From Methanobacteriaceae archaeon (lineage in GTDB: Archaea; Methanobacteriota; Methanobacteria; Methanobacteriales; Methanobacteriaceae), in assembly GCA_023249725.1 (NCBI GenBank), contig JAHFBZ010000006.1, positions 1-44,760 of the forward strand: a stretch of 44,760 bases of DNA, written 5' to 3'. The position numbers were made by a program, and so were the translations under genes. This document shows positions 19,833 to 27,285 of the stretch, piece after piece (the first letter of the stretch is position 1; every line of letters starts with the position of its first letter). Under the pieces are notes generated by a model, which saw only the letters and a list, made by a program, of their open reading frames with translations, had not been told where the DNA came from and searched no databases.

Positions 19833-20213
19833 CTAAGTTTTGGCTTGATAAATCAATTTTTATACGATAAAGAATCACCAACACTCGCAGAAATTGGAAA
19901 TGCATGCTGGGATGCAGGTTACTACTTAATGGGAAAAACTAAAAAACAGATTGAAGTTGAGTATCATACTGACCGATTAAAAGATTTAGAAAAAATACAA
20001 AATGGTCCTTCTCCAAAGAAGAAACCTGATGATTTTAAGGTGCAAGCGGCTTTGTTAGGTCAGGCATTAGGGGTTGCTTTGGCAAATAATGATATAATAA
20101 GGGCTTCAACAATAATTGTTGTTGGAGGTTTATGGGCTTTAGGTGAATCAATCGTCGAAACTTTACAACAAAAAGAAAAAGGAAATCAAACTAATAACAC
20201 TACAAGTGGTTAG
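19260..20213 (+). CDS. Orphan tip cassette A (truncated pre-tip region plus alternative tip)
   Basis: A 317-residue open frame that repeats the end of the conserved region of the giant protein, from MVGESLFPGGN to GNAFP, almost unchanged in DNA, and then carries a different 126-residue tip beginning LSFGLINQFLYDKESP. The tip has a Lys-rich middle (GPSPKKKPDDF), a hydrophobic pair ALLGQALGVAL and ASTIIVVGGLWAL, and ends in Asn/Thr sequons (NQTNNTTSG). The ATG at 19260 has no ribosome site and is simply a Met inside the conserved region. Homology extends upstream to 19217, where an in-frame stop blocks it. It is probably not translated on its own but available to replace the tip of the full-length gene by recombination. 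The stop at 20211 is one base from the next TPR start. Confidence 0.75.
   Translation: MVGESLFPGGNSTSIVMGLGQLIFNGEMPDMFMSNGYLVMKSAANDLFLVLDPETGILRDVMIMNSTISGSYCYSDQQAEWAFDLAEQLLNNPLNIPWMGSIPSLAMGLNVFAPGASFPGLGSLSSFFTSVGVSGPAAEALAGLTRFARNPLSAALIGVGITTFVVGNYLCDKYGWLPPEQARQVLGNAFPLSFGLINQFLYDKESPTLAEIGNACWDAGYYLMGKTKKQIEVEYHTDRLKDLEKIQNGPSPKKKPDDFKVQAALLGQALGVALANNDIIRASTIIVVGGLWALGESIVETLQQKEKGNQTNNTTSG
20021..20213 (+). repeat. 193-bp tip-end direct repeat, copy 1 (matches 21248-21440)
   Basis: The last 64 codons of the cassette A tip recur at 21248-21440 with about three differences, all near the left end (constant offset 1227). Both copies end at the same TAG and are followed by a TPR gene beginning GGACTTTTCAAC. 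Confidence 0.9.
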
Positions 20214-20214
20214 C

Positions 20215-21216
20215 ATGGGACTTTTCAACAGTTTAAAAAATAAAAATAGAATTAATTCATATTTTAATAGTGCAAACAAGTTTATGGATGATAAAAAATA
20301 TAATGAAGCTTTAAAATGCTATAATCATATTTTAAGTTTAGATCCAGGAAATTCTGTGGCACTATATAATAAAGGATGGATTTTAAACGATTTAAACAGG
20401 TTTGATGAGGCTTTAGAGTATTATGATATGTTTTTGGAATTAAAACCTAAAGATGTTGATGGGTGGTATGGTAAAGGAAACACCTTTAATCTTTTAGGTA
20501 GGTTTGATGAGGCTTCAGAGTGTTTTGATGAGGCTTCAGAGTTTGAGCCGAATAATTCTAATGTTTGGCTTAGTAAGGGGTTGGCTTTTAGTGAGTTGGG
20601 TAGGTTTGATGAGGCTTTGGAGTGTTTTGATGAGGCTTTAGAGTTTGAGCCGAATAATTCTAATGTTTGGCTTAGTAAGGGGTTGGCTTTTAGTGAGTTG
20701 GGTAGGTTTGATGAGGCTTTAAAATGTTATGATAGATTTTTGGAATTAAAGCCCGAAAATATTATGGGATTGATGAATAAAGGTTTTGATTTGAGGGAAT
20801 TAGGTAGGTTTGATGAGGCTTTAGAGTGTTTTGATAAAACGCTAAAACTTGATTCAGGTAATACTATTGTATTGAATAATAAAGGTGCTACTTTAGGGAA
20901 GATGGGAATGCATGAAGATGCTTTTAAATGCTTTGATAAAGTATTGAAACTTGATTTTAATAATGAGGATGCTTATTATAATAAAGGTTTATCTTTTATT
21001 AAGCTTGACATGAACATTGAAGCATTAGATTGTCTGGATAAATCTTTGAATATTAATCCAGATAATGTAGATGCCTATTTTTTAAAGGGCGTAGCCTTAT
21101 CTGAATTAAAAAGTTATGATAAAGCATTAAAGTGTTTTGATAAATCTTTGAAATTAGACCCTGATAATGAAAAGGTTAAAATGGTTAGGCAAGAACTTCT
21201 TTCAAAAATCAATTAA
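20215..21216 (+). CDS. TPR protein 2, candidate immunity partner of cassette A
   Basis: 333 residues starting MGLFNSLKNKNRINSYFN, followed by about nine TPR units of the type RFDEALECFDEALEFEPNNSN. The ATG begins one base after the TAG of cassette A, so translation would be coupled to the tip if that is ever translated. The preceding AAGTGGTT is a poor ribosome site. An earlier in-frame start at 20143 would overlap the tip and is not favoured, because the paralogue at 21440 starts at the same MGLFN. Units 3-5 contain a recent 102-bp tandem duplication. No signal peptide or membrane segment. Function is inferred from the one-to-one pairing of tips and TPR genes across the locus; a chaperone or adaptor role for the tip is the main alternative. 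Confidence 0.75.
   Translation: MGLFNSLKNKNRINSYFNSANKFMDDKKYNEALKCYNHILSLDPGNSVALYNKGWILNDLNRFDEALEYYDMFLELKPKDVDGWYGKGNTFNLLGRFDEASECFDEASEFEPNNSNVWLSKGLAFSELGRFDEALECFDEALEFEPNNSNVWLSKGLAFSELGRFDEALKCYDRFLELKPENIMGLMNKGFDLRELGRFDEALECFDKTLKLDSGNTIVLNNKGATLGKMGMHEDAFKCFDKVLKLDFNNEDAYYNKGLSFIKLDMNIEALDCLDKSLNINPDNVDAYFLKGVALSELKSYDKALKCFDKSLKLDPDNEKVKMVRQELLSKIN
20494..20709 (+). repeat. 102-bp tandem duplication inside TPR gene 2
   Basis: Two successive 102-bp units (20494-20595, 20596-20697) and the start of a third are almost identical. Each encodes a 34-residue TPR with LGRFDEA and FEPNNSNVWLSKG. Exact multiples of one TPR keep the frame. The near identity implies a recent unit gain, for example by slippage or unequal exchange. 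Confidence 0.85.
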
Positions 21217-21247
21217 TAACTCATTTAGTAATAATACAATTTCTTGA

Positions 21248-21440
21248 GAAACCTGATGATTTTGAGATACAAGCGGCTTTGTTAGGTCAGGCATTAGGGG
21301 TTGCTTTGGCAAATAATGATATAATAAGGGCTTCAACAATAATTGTTGTTGGAGGTTTATGGGCTTTAGGTGAATCAATCGTCGAAACTTTACAACAAAA
21401 AGAAAAAGGAAATCAAACTAATAACACTACAAGTGGTTAG
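21248..21440 (+). pseudogene. Tip-end remnant, duplicate of cassette A tail
   Basis: A headless copy of the last 64 codons of the cassette A tip (KPDDFEIQAALLGQAL to NNTTSG). No in-frame ATG, GTG or TTG start lies between the TPR 2 stop and this segment, so it cannot be made as a protein by itself. Only its 3' end and the TPR gene behind it were kept. It marks a second, decayed tip/TPR unit. Confidence 0.8.
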
Positions 21441-22342
21441 TGGGACTTTTCAACCATTTTAAAAATAAAAACAATATTAAATCATATTTTAACCAAGCAG
21501 ATAGGTTTATGGAATATGGGGATTATAAGGAAGCATTGCGATGTTATAATCAAATTTTGGAATTAATTCCAGAAAATTCAACGGCTTTATACAATAAAGC
21601 ATGGCTTTTGAGTGAATTAGGTAGTTTTAACGAATCTTTAGAGTGCTATGATAAATTTTTAGAATTGAAGCCTAAAGATTCTGATGGTTGGCTTAATAGA
21701 GGTAATACTCTTAATCTTCTAGGCAGATTTGATAAGGCTTTAAGGAGTTTTGATAAAGCTTTGAAAATCAACCCTTTCTGTGATTATGCTTGGCTTAGCA
21801 AGGGCCTATCTTTTAAGGAGTTGGGAATGTTTGATGAGGCTTTGAAATGTTTTGATGAGGCTTTAACAATTGATCCTTCAAATTCTAATGTTTTACACGC
21901 TAAGGCTTTGATTTTTGACAGATTAAAGATGTTTGATGAAGCTTTAAAGTATTATGATAAATTTTTAAGGTTAGACCCAGATAATATTGATGGATGGAAT
22001 AATAAATGCACTATTTTAGGAAAAATGGGTAATTTTAATGAAGCTTTGAATTGTTTTGATAAAGCATTGATTTTGGATCCTAATGATGGCAGCTTATATT
22101 ATAATAAAGGTTTAGCTTTTACTCAATTGGATAAGAACTTTGAGGCATTAGATTGTTTGGATAAATCATTGAATATTGATTCTGAGAATGGAGATGTGTG
22201 GTTTTTAAAAGGTGTGGTATTAGTTGAACTTCAAAGATTTGATGAGGCTTTAAAGTGCTATGATAAATCTTTAATATTGAAACCTGGATTCGAACTTGCT
22301 GTGAATGCTAGAAGAGACATTTTATCTAAATTCAATCCATAA
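21440..22342 (+). CDS. TPR protein 3, candidate orphan immunity protein
   Basis: 300 residues with about eight TPR units. It starts MGLFNHFKNKNNIKSYFN, clearly paralogous to TPR protein 2. The start codon is GTG and its G is the last base of the TAG that ends the tip remnant, a one-base overlap. Relative to the cassette A/TPR 2 junction, the two bases CA have been lost, which turned ATG into GTG. The coding part has diverged from TPR 2 much more than the 193-bp tip tail in front of it. Its own tip has been lost, leaving an orphan TPR gene, as orphan immunity genes are left in polymorphic toxin loci. No catalytic motif or export signal. Confidence 0.75.
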   Translation: MGLFNHFKNKNNIKSYFNQADRFMEYGDYKEALRCYNQILELIPENSTALYNKAWLLSELGSFNESLECYDKFLELKPKDSDGWLNRGNTLNLLGRFDKALRSFDKALKINPFCDYAWLSKGLSFKELGMFDEALKCFDEALTIDPSNSNVLHAKALIFDRLKMFDEALKYYDKFLRLDPDNIDGWNNKCTILGKMGNFNEALNCFDKALILDPNDGSLYYNKGLAFTQLDKNFEALDCLDKSLNIDSENGDVWFLKGVVLVELQRFDEALKCYDKSLILKPGFELAVNARRDILSKFNP

Positions 22343-22365
22343 TTGGTATGTTTTTATCACAACAA

Positions 22366-23254
22366 CAATGATATTGTAATGTATTGTTCCAGTTCTTTAC
22401 TGATGATATAGCAATTTTCATTACTTATCTTGGTGTGCAGATAAGAAAATCACTATTGAAGATCCGGATAGTAATGAGTTAATTGACCTTAATTTCCCAG
22501 GCAATCCTATTTTTAGAGATAGTAAAATGATTTATGCTAATGGTGGATATTTCCATGTAGATGATCCTAACAATCCTACTTCTCTTCTATACAAGTATGC
22601 GGGTTATGAGGGTGTTAGGAGTTTTGCGATTGTCACAACTAAGGTTACGGATGATATTTTAAGGTACTGGTTGAATCAAAAGGACAGGACTGATGTAAAT
22701 GGTACTCTTCTTTATCAGGCAGGCCCTATGAAGGCGCCTTATGGTACGTTTTTGGAGGCTCTTTTGATGGTTAAGTGTCATGATATGGTTGCAGATCAGG
22801 CTGCGGCCCATTATAATGTTACTTGGAGCCGTACTACTCCGATTGTGGTTTCTGTTTATGATGATGCTCATTATACTATTTTGACTTTGGAGTGCAGTCA
22901 TCGTTTTGGTATGGATGTAATTGGTGATCCAAGTAATGTTATGGCGTTCCGTTATGCTTGTTCGGCGGCTATTAATCCGCTTGAGCATATGGTTGGAGAA
23001 TCATTATTCCCGGGAGGTAATGGTACTTCTATTACTATTGGTTTGGGTCAGGAAATATTTAATGGGCTAATGCCTGATATGTTCATGAGTAATGGTTATT
23101 TGGTGATGAAATCGGGTGATAATACGTTGTTTTTGGTTTTGGATCCTGAAACGGGTATTTTAAGAGATGTTATGATTATGAATTCTACTATTTCTGGTAG
23201 TTATTGTTATTTTGACCAGCAAGCAGAGTGGGTCTTTGATTTGGCTGAACAATT
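22366..23254 (+). repeat. Conserved pre-tip region, copy 3 (matches 15809-16696)
   Basis: Starts further upstream in the conserved region than copy 2. The first part is degenerate: a one-base deletion near 22437, relative to the full-length gene, breaks the frame. The later part contains long identical tracts. The match ends after CTGAACAATT at 23254, about 100 codons earlier than the end of the copy 1/copy 2 match. Confidence 0.85.
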
Positions 23255-24089
23255 GGATAGTAGTAATCCGAATTTGAATTCAACTTTTCCTTTTATTATT
23301 GGTAGTACGGTGACATCATTAGGGACTATTTTTTCTGATTTAATGGGGTCCTTGATTGCAGCGGGCGGAACTATCAATTTGGAAGGTGTATTGACATTTA
23401 TAGCACCAGTGTTAGTGCCTGTGACTGTATTAATGATTATGGGGGTTGCCAGGCCTAATTTGGCAGCAGATGCTGAACAAAACGGCTGGTATAATACTGC
23501 TAACTACTTAAGAAATAATAATGTTTTGGATTTAGGGTGGGATATTATGCATCAGTTCTTTGGAATGGGATCTGGGCCACCACAAGGAGTTTATGATGAA
23601 TCAAATAGATATATTCAAAATAATCCAAACGTGCAAAAGAATTTAGAAGATATAAGGAATATTAAGGTAGATATACATTCTTTTATAACGAAACTTAATG
23701 TACTTTCAGAGTTAGGAATTCAGTATATAACCCAAAAACAGAATAAAGATATTATAGTTGGTAATCAAGTTGGAGAACTTCAAGAAGATGGAACATATAA
23801 ATTTCGTGATGGGGGACCGGATTTAGATCCTGATTTAATTTCAGAAGCAATCCGAAGTACTTGTCGTTTTATAAAAAATCAGGGCATAGATACTTGGAAT
23901 GGTATTAAAGCAGGAAATCCGACAGCGGTTGCTAAAGGCAGTGTGGGTGTAATTGGTGGTTTGTTCATGTTAGATGTATTAACATTAGGTCATTTACATG
24001 ATACTATTTTGGGATCAGCTCAGGATTTTTGGGAACAAAGCGCAAATAAAACCAATAATTCTACATCCAGTAGCTCTGGTGGTGGTTGA
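22527..24089 (+). CDS. Orphan tip cassette B (pre-tip region plus alternative 277-residue tip)
   Basis: A 520-residue open frame. Residues 1-243 repeat the conserved region of the giant protein (YEGVRSFAIVTTKVTDD, CHDMVADQAAAHYNVTWSR, LTLECSHRFGMDV) up to LAEQL. The remaining 277 residues are a new tip, with a long hydrophobic stretch (TSLGTIFSDLMGSLIAAGG, then LTFIAPVLVPVTVLMIMGV), a polar middle (NIKVDIHSFITKLNVLSEL) and a hydrophobic C-terminal segment before a Ser/Asn/Gly-rich tail (NKTNNSTSSSSGGG). No signal peptide, stalk or ribosome site precedes it; the homology continues upstream but is frameshifted there, so this is a silent cassette. Hydrophobic segments suggest membrane insertion of the tip, but no known toxin family is recognised. 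The stop at 24087 is two bases from the next TPR ATG. Confidence 0.75.
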   Translation: MIYANGGYFHVDDPNNPTSLLYKYAGYEGVRSFAIVTTKVTDDILRYWLNQKDRTDVNGTLLYQAGPMKAPYGTFLEALLMVKCHDMVADQAAAHYNVTWSRTTPIVVSVYDDAHYTILTLECSHRFGMDVIGDPSNVMAFRYACSAAINPLEHMVGESLFPGGNGTSITIGLGQEIFNGLMPDMFMSNGYLVMKSGDNTLFLVLDPETGILRDVMIMNSTISGSYCYFDQQAEWVFDLAEQLDSSNPNLNSTFPFIIGSTVTSLGTIFSDLMGSLIAAGGTINLEGVLTFIAPVLVPVTVLMIMGVARPNLAADAEQNGWYNTANYLRNNNVLDLGWDIMHQFFGMGSGPPQGVYDESNRYIQNNPNVQKNLEDIRNIKVDIHSFITKLNVLSELGIQYITQKQNKDIIVGNQVGELQEDGTYKFRDGGPDLDPDLISEAIRSTCRFIKNQGIDTWNGIKAGNPTAVAKGSVGVIGGLFMLDVLTLGHLHDTILGSAQDFWEQSANKTNNSTSSSSGGG

Positions 24090-24091
24090 AA

Positions 24092-24784
24092 ATGGTTTTT
24101 GATAATATTCAAAATAAATTGAAAAGAAGATCACTAATGCGAAGAGGCAAAGAATTTTTAAAACAAGGTGAATACGAAAAGGCGTTAGAATGTGATAATG
24201 AAGCTTTAAAACTTGACCCGGGTGACATTACTGGAATAAAAAATAAAAATATAACTTTAGAACTTATGGGGAGATATGAAGAAGCATCAAAACTTTACCT
24301 TGCAGTATTGGATTTAACACCAGAGTCTAGCAAAGATTGGAGCTTTAAAGGGGATGCTTTTAATTATCTAAACAAATATGAGAATGCTCTGGAATGTTAC
24401 GAAAATGCTTTAGATTTAGATCCAAAGAATTTTGAAGCATGGAACAATAAAGGCATTATTCTTAAAAAACTTGGTAAATATAAAGAAGCAGTTGAATGTT
24501 GTGATAAAGCTTTGGAATTATTCCCCCAGTTCAACGTACATTGGACTAACAAAGGTATGGTTCTTATAGAACTTAAAGAGTATCAAAGGGCACTAAATTG
24601 CTTTGATAAGGCTTTAGAATTATATTGTGGTGATGAGATGGCTTGGTATAATAAGGGAACTGCACTAAAAAATATTGAAAAATACAAAGAAGCTTTAAAG
24701 TGTTTTGATGAAGCTTTAGAGATTGATCCTGATTATGAAGATTCTAAAAAAGCTAAAGAAGAAATTTTATCTTCTGAATCTTGA
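24092..24784 (+). CDS. TPR protein 4, candidate immunity partner of cassette B
   Basis: 230 residues, about six TPR units (KYENALECYENALDLDPKN, KYKEAVECCDKALELFPQ). The ATG at 24092 lies two bases after the cassette B stop and is preceded by GGTGGTTGAAA, a usable ribosome site. A TTG at 24086 overlapping the stop is possible but less likely, because MVFDN then aligns with MGLFN of the paralogues. Translation coupling with the tip is likely if both are on one transcript. Cytoplasmic, no catalytic domain. The exact pairing of a different TPR protein with each different tip is the main argument for a cognate immunity role. Confidence 0.75.
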   Translation: MVFDNIQNKLKRRSLMRRGKEFLKQGEYEKALECDNEALKLDPGDITGIKNKNITLELMGRYEEASKLYLAVLDLTPESSKDWSFKGDAFNYLNKYENALECYENALDLDPKNFEAWNNKGIILKKLGKYKEAVECCDKALELFPQFNVHWTNKGMVLIELKEYQRALNCFDKALELYCGDEMAWYNKGTALKNIEKYKEALKCFDEALEIDPDYEDSKKAKEEILSSES

Positions 24785-24845
24785 TTGACTGTTAGTGTAT
24801 TTTTTGGATAGTGGTTTGTTGATTGTTGATATGGGGATGGATTAA

Positions 24846-25864
24846 ATGAGGAATGATTCTAGCACTGGACAGTTAATTGTTGGTTCTTTTTGTATAATTT
24901 TTGCTTTAATTTTTTATCAATTAATGCAAGACTCTTTCGTTATTATTGCAGGTATAGGTGGCATTATTTTAGTGATAACTGGATTACATGGATATAAAGG
25001 TTTTTCAAATAAGATAGTCACCCGGATAATATTGTTTGTATTCGGTGGAATACTGATTTATTTGGTTTTTACTTTTCCTTTTTCTAGCCCTGAAAAGAAA
25101 ATTACAATAAGTTTACTATTTGTCCTTATTTTATTATGGGCTGTGCCGTTTTATAGGGTTAGGAGGAAGATTTCTGAATTTAATAAAGGAATTAAAATGC
25201 TTGATAGTGGTAAATATGAAGAATCATATGATTATTTTAGTAAAATTTTAAAAAATGATCCTAATAATCCCTTGGCTTTGGCTGGTAAATCTTTTACTCT
25301 TCAAAAGATTGGTAAATATGAGGAAGCATTACAGTCTATAGATAATGCGTTAAGTTTAAAATATAAGGTAGAAATTAAGATATTTAGTCTGTCAAAACTT
25401 TTAGTAAACTCTTTAATATTTAATATGGCTGGTTTGATTTATATTGAAGAAAGGGACTATGAAAAAGCGTTGGAATATTTTAATAAGGCGTTGGAATCAA
25501 ACAAAAATTTTCACACCGTTTGGAATAACAAGGGTGTTGCTTTGAGTAGGATGGGAAAAATGGAAGAATCACTAAAATGCTTTGATAAAGCTCTCGTTAT
25601 AGTCCTAAATCTGCTGGTTTATTAAATAATAAAGGTGATGCGCTTAGAAAACTTGGAAAATGTCAAGAAGCTATGAAATACATTGATATGGCTTTAAAAA
25701 TAGATTCTAAAATTCCACATATTTGGCTTACAAAAGGAGAAATACTCTTGTGTTTGGATAAGAAAAAAGATGCATTAAATGCCTTTAATGAAGCATTAAA
25801 ATTAGATCCGGATTATGAAGAGGCTAAAAAATCACGGGAAGAGCTACTGGCCAAAATTAATTAA
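24846..25864 (+). pseudogene. Membrane-anchored TPR protein 5, frameshifted
   Basis: Starts MRNDSSTGQLIVG with GGGATGG as ribosome site. Residues 10-110 hold about four membrane segments (FCIIFALIFYQL, FVIIAGIGGIILVITGL, IILFVFGGILIYLVF, ISLLFVLILLWAVPF), after which TPR units begin (KYEESYDYFSKILKNDPNN). The frame ends at 25625. In the -1 frame the TPR pattern continues at once (SPKSAGLLNNKGDALRKLGK) and runs to 25864, ending LLAKIN like the other TPR genes here. One base is therefore missing near 25590-25605. The complete protein would have about 339 residues. It is either inactivated, recoded, or misread at one base. The membrane anchor sets it apart from TPR 1-4, and there is no tip immediately before it. 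Confidence 0.7.
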
Positions 25865-26111
25865 TTAATTATATACTAATTTTATAAAGCTTAATTGAGG
25901 TTGCCTGTTGTTTTGTTTTATCCTTTGATTATATAAATCAACCAATTATTCCATATATAACAATATTAAAAACTACCTATGGCCTTAATTTTATTTTAAA
26001 TATTACAATAACCTTCATTTCTCCAAAAAAACAATAGTAATACTTTTTTATAAAAAATTATTTATGCTGGTGTGATCATACTATATTCATAGAAATTAGG
26101 AGGCATAAATT

Positions 26112-26504
26112 GTGTATGAACTAAAAGACTTAGTATTGGGATATAGAAAATTCAAGGGATTGACTGAAACTGAAATGGCAGAGGAATTAATGGTTCCAGG
26201 GACTGTATTATATGGGCTTCAAATGGGTTCTTATAAACATCCTACTGCTAAATTAATGCTTAGAATAAATAATCTCACTGAAGACATGGATAAAGAAGAA
26301 TTAGTGGCCATTGGCAAAGGATGCAGGCTAAAAACAAAATTAGGTCCGGATTTCAAGTATTATTTAATTGGTTTAGGCCAAAAAACAGGATTAAATCCCA
26401 ATAGCTTACGAAAACTACCTTTAATTGATTGTTATAAAACTTTAGGATTTGTTGAATATGATGATTTTGAGTTAACCACTTTTGGCAGGCAATTAACTCA
26501 ATAA
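26112..26504 (+). CDS. Small HTH-like protein of unknown role
   Basis: 130 residues. The N-terminal half reads like an XRE-type helix-turn-helix (YRKFKGLTETEMAEELMVP, then GTVLYGLQMGSYKHPTAKL), with a short charged linker (TEDMDKEELVAIGKG) and a C-terminal half ending in a winged-helix-like LTTFGRQLTQ. A DNA-binding regulator is a reasonable guess but no specific family was recognised. The GTG start at 26112 lies eight bases after AGGAGG; ATG at 26116 is out of frame. It is monocistronic, with a hairpin-plus-T terminator directly after it. It stands at the right border of the TPR/tip island, but nothing ties it functionally to it. Confidence 0.55.
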   Translation: MYELKDLVLGYRKFKGLTETEMAEELMVPGTVLYGLQMGSYKHPTAKLMLRINNLTEDMDKEELVAIGKGCRLKTKLGPDFKYYLIGLGQKTGLNPNSLRKLPLIDCYKTLGFVEYDDFELTTFGRQLTQ

Positions 26505-26521
26505 AATTAAATCTTCAAGTG

Positions 26522-26554
26522 AAACTCCTGAGGGGGTTTATTTTTTATTTTTTT
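26522..26554 (+). terminator. Hairpin plus T-tract terminator after the HTH-like gene
   Basis: AAACTCC pairs with GGGGTTT (one G-U pair) around a four-base TGAG loop, followed by a run of mainly T. Placed 18 bases after the stop at 26504. This looks like an intrinsic terminator, which is unusual for archaea, where T-tracts alone usually suffice. The T-rich tail may also serve the convergent aTrm56 gene. Confidence 0.5.
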
Positions 26555-26564
26555 AAGTCGCTAA

Positions 26565-27107
26565 TTAATCCTCAAATTCTTCATGAGTTATAATCTGTTT
26601 TCCTTCAGCACAAGGGACTACTTCCAGTTTTCCACCTTTAAAATCCAGATCAAACTCTTTTCCATCCATTAGCATGTGCATGAATACGCCCAGTGAGGAA
26701 ACTTCAGAATGGGGCTGGGTAGTAACTGAAACATTCCAATCTGCGGCATTATAAACTGGGGTCGGAACTCTAGACCCTCCAACAACTATAAGTTTATCTT
26801 TTTCACTCTTTTGAATCTCGGGAACTGCTTCCTGGACCGGTGTACCGTACATAGTTAGATGTATAACTTCTCCACCATTTTTCTGCCATTCTTCAATTAA
26901 ATTGTCCCAGTTCTTTTGATAGGAGACCTTAAAGGATCCACCCCATCTTTCTCGAACGTCTTCCACATTTTCCATGAGTTTTTTGTCTCTTTCTCCACTT
27001 AAAATCACTTCACTTGCCCCAAAGGCCCGAGCCGTAAGGCAAACGTGGGTGGTGATTCTAGCATCTCTTCTGCGGCGATGATCTAATCTTAAAACACTGA
27101 TAATCAT
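26565..27107 (-). CDS. tRNA (cytidine(56)-2'-O)-methyltransferase aTrm56
   Basis: An archaea-specific SPOUT-class methylase that 2'-O-methylates C56 in the T-loop of tRNAs using S-adenosylmethionine. The N-terminal VLRLDHRRRRDARITTHV is the family signature. The C-terminal trefoil-knot region shows KLIVVGGSRVPTPVYNAADW and NVSVTTQPHSEVSSLGVFM, where the methyl donor binds. With the ATG at 27107 the protein has 180 residues, normal for the family. A TTG nine bases upstream is in frame, but its AGGGA site would be only a few bases away, whereas spacing to the ATG is about 11. It is separate from other tRNA genes and convergent with the HTH-like gene. Confidence 0.88.
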   Translation of the reverse strand: MIISVLRLDHRRRRDARITTHVCLTARAFGASEVILSGERDKKLMENVEDVRERWGGSFKVSYQKNWDNLIEEWQKNGGEVIHLTMYGTPVQEAVPEIQKSEKDKLIVVGGSRVPTPVYNAADWNVSVTTQPHSEVSSLGVFMHMLMDGKEFDLDFKGGKLEVVPCAEGKQIITHEEFED

Positions 27108-27285
27108 GTTAAACAAGTCCCTTAATAACTAATTTAAATAATAATAAAATTAAAAGTAATTATTTACTTATTCTCTTTTATTAAATTTAAATTCATTATA
27201 TTTCTACTTATTCCATTAATATGATTTTTAATAAAAATAATTTAATTCTTAAAATAGATTAAAACTGATTATAATTCTAATTTAA

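Noticed and set aside
16152-22988. Antisense reading frames at 16152-16430, 16649-16918, 19478-19747 and 22659-22988 that look conserved because they recur.
   Set aside because: They lie opposite the duplicated pre-tip region and are repeated only because the sense DNA is repeated. They lack ribosome sites and contain unlikely compositions.
17528-25864. The regular spacing of repeats in the TPR genes as a CRISPR-like array.
   Set aside because: The repeats are about 102 bp, diverged, and continuous coding TPR units without unique spacers.
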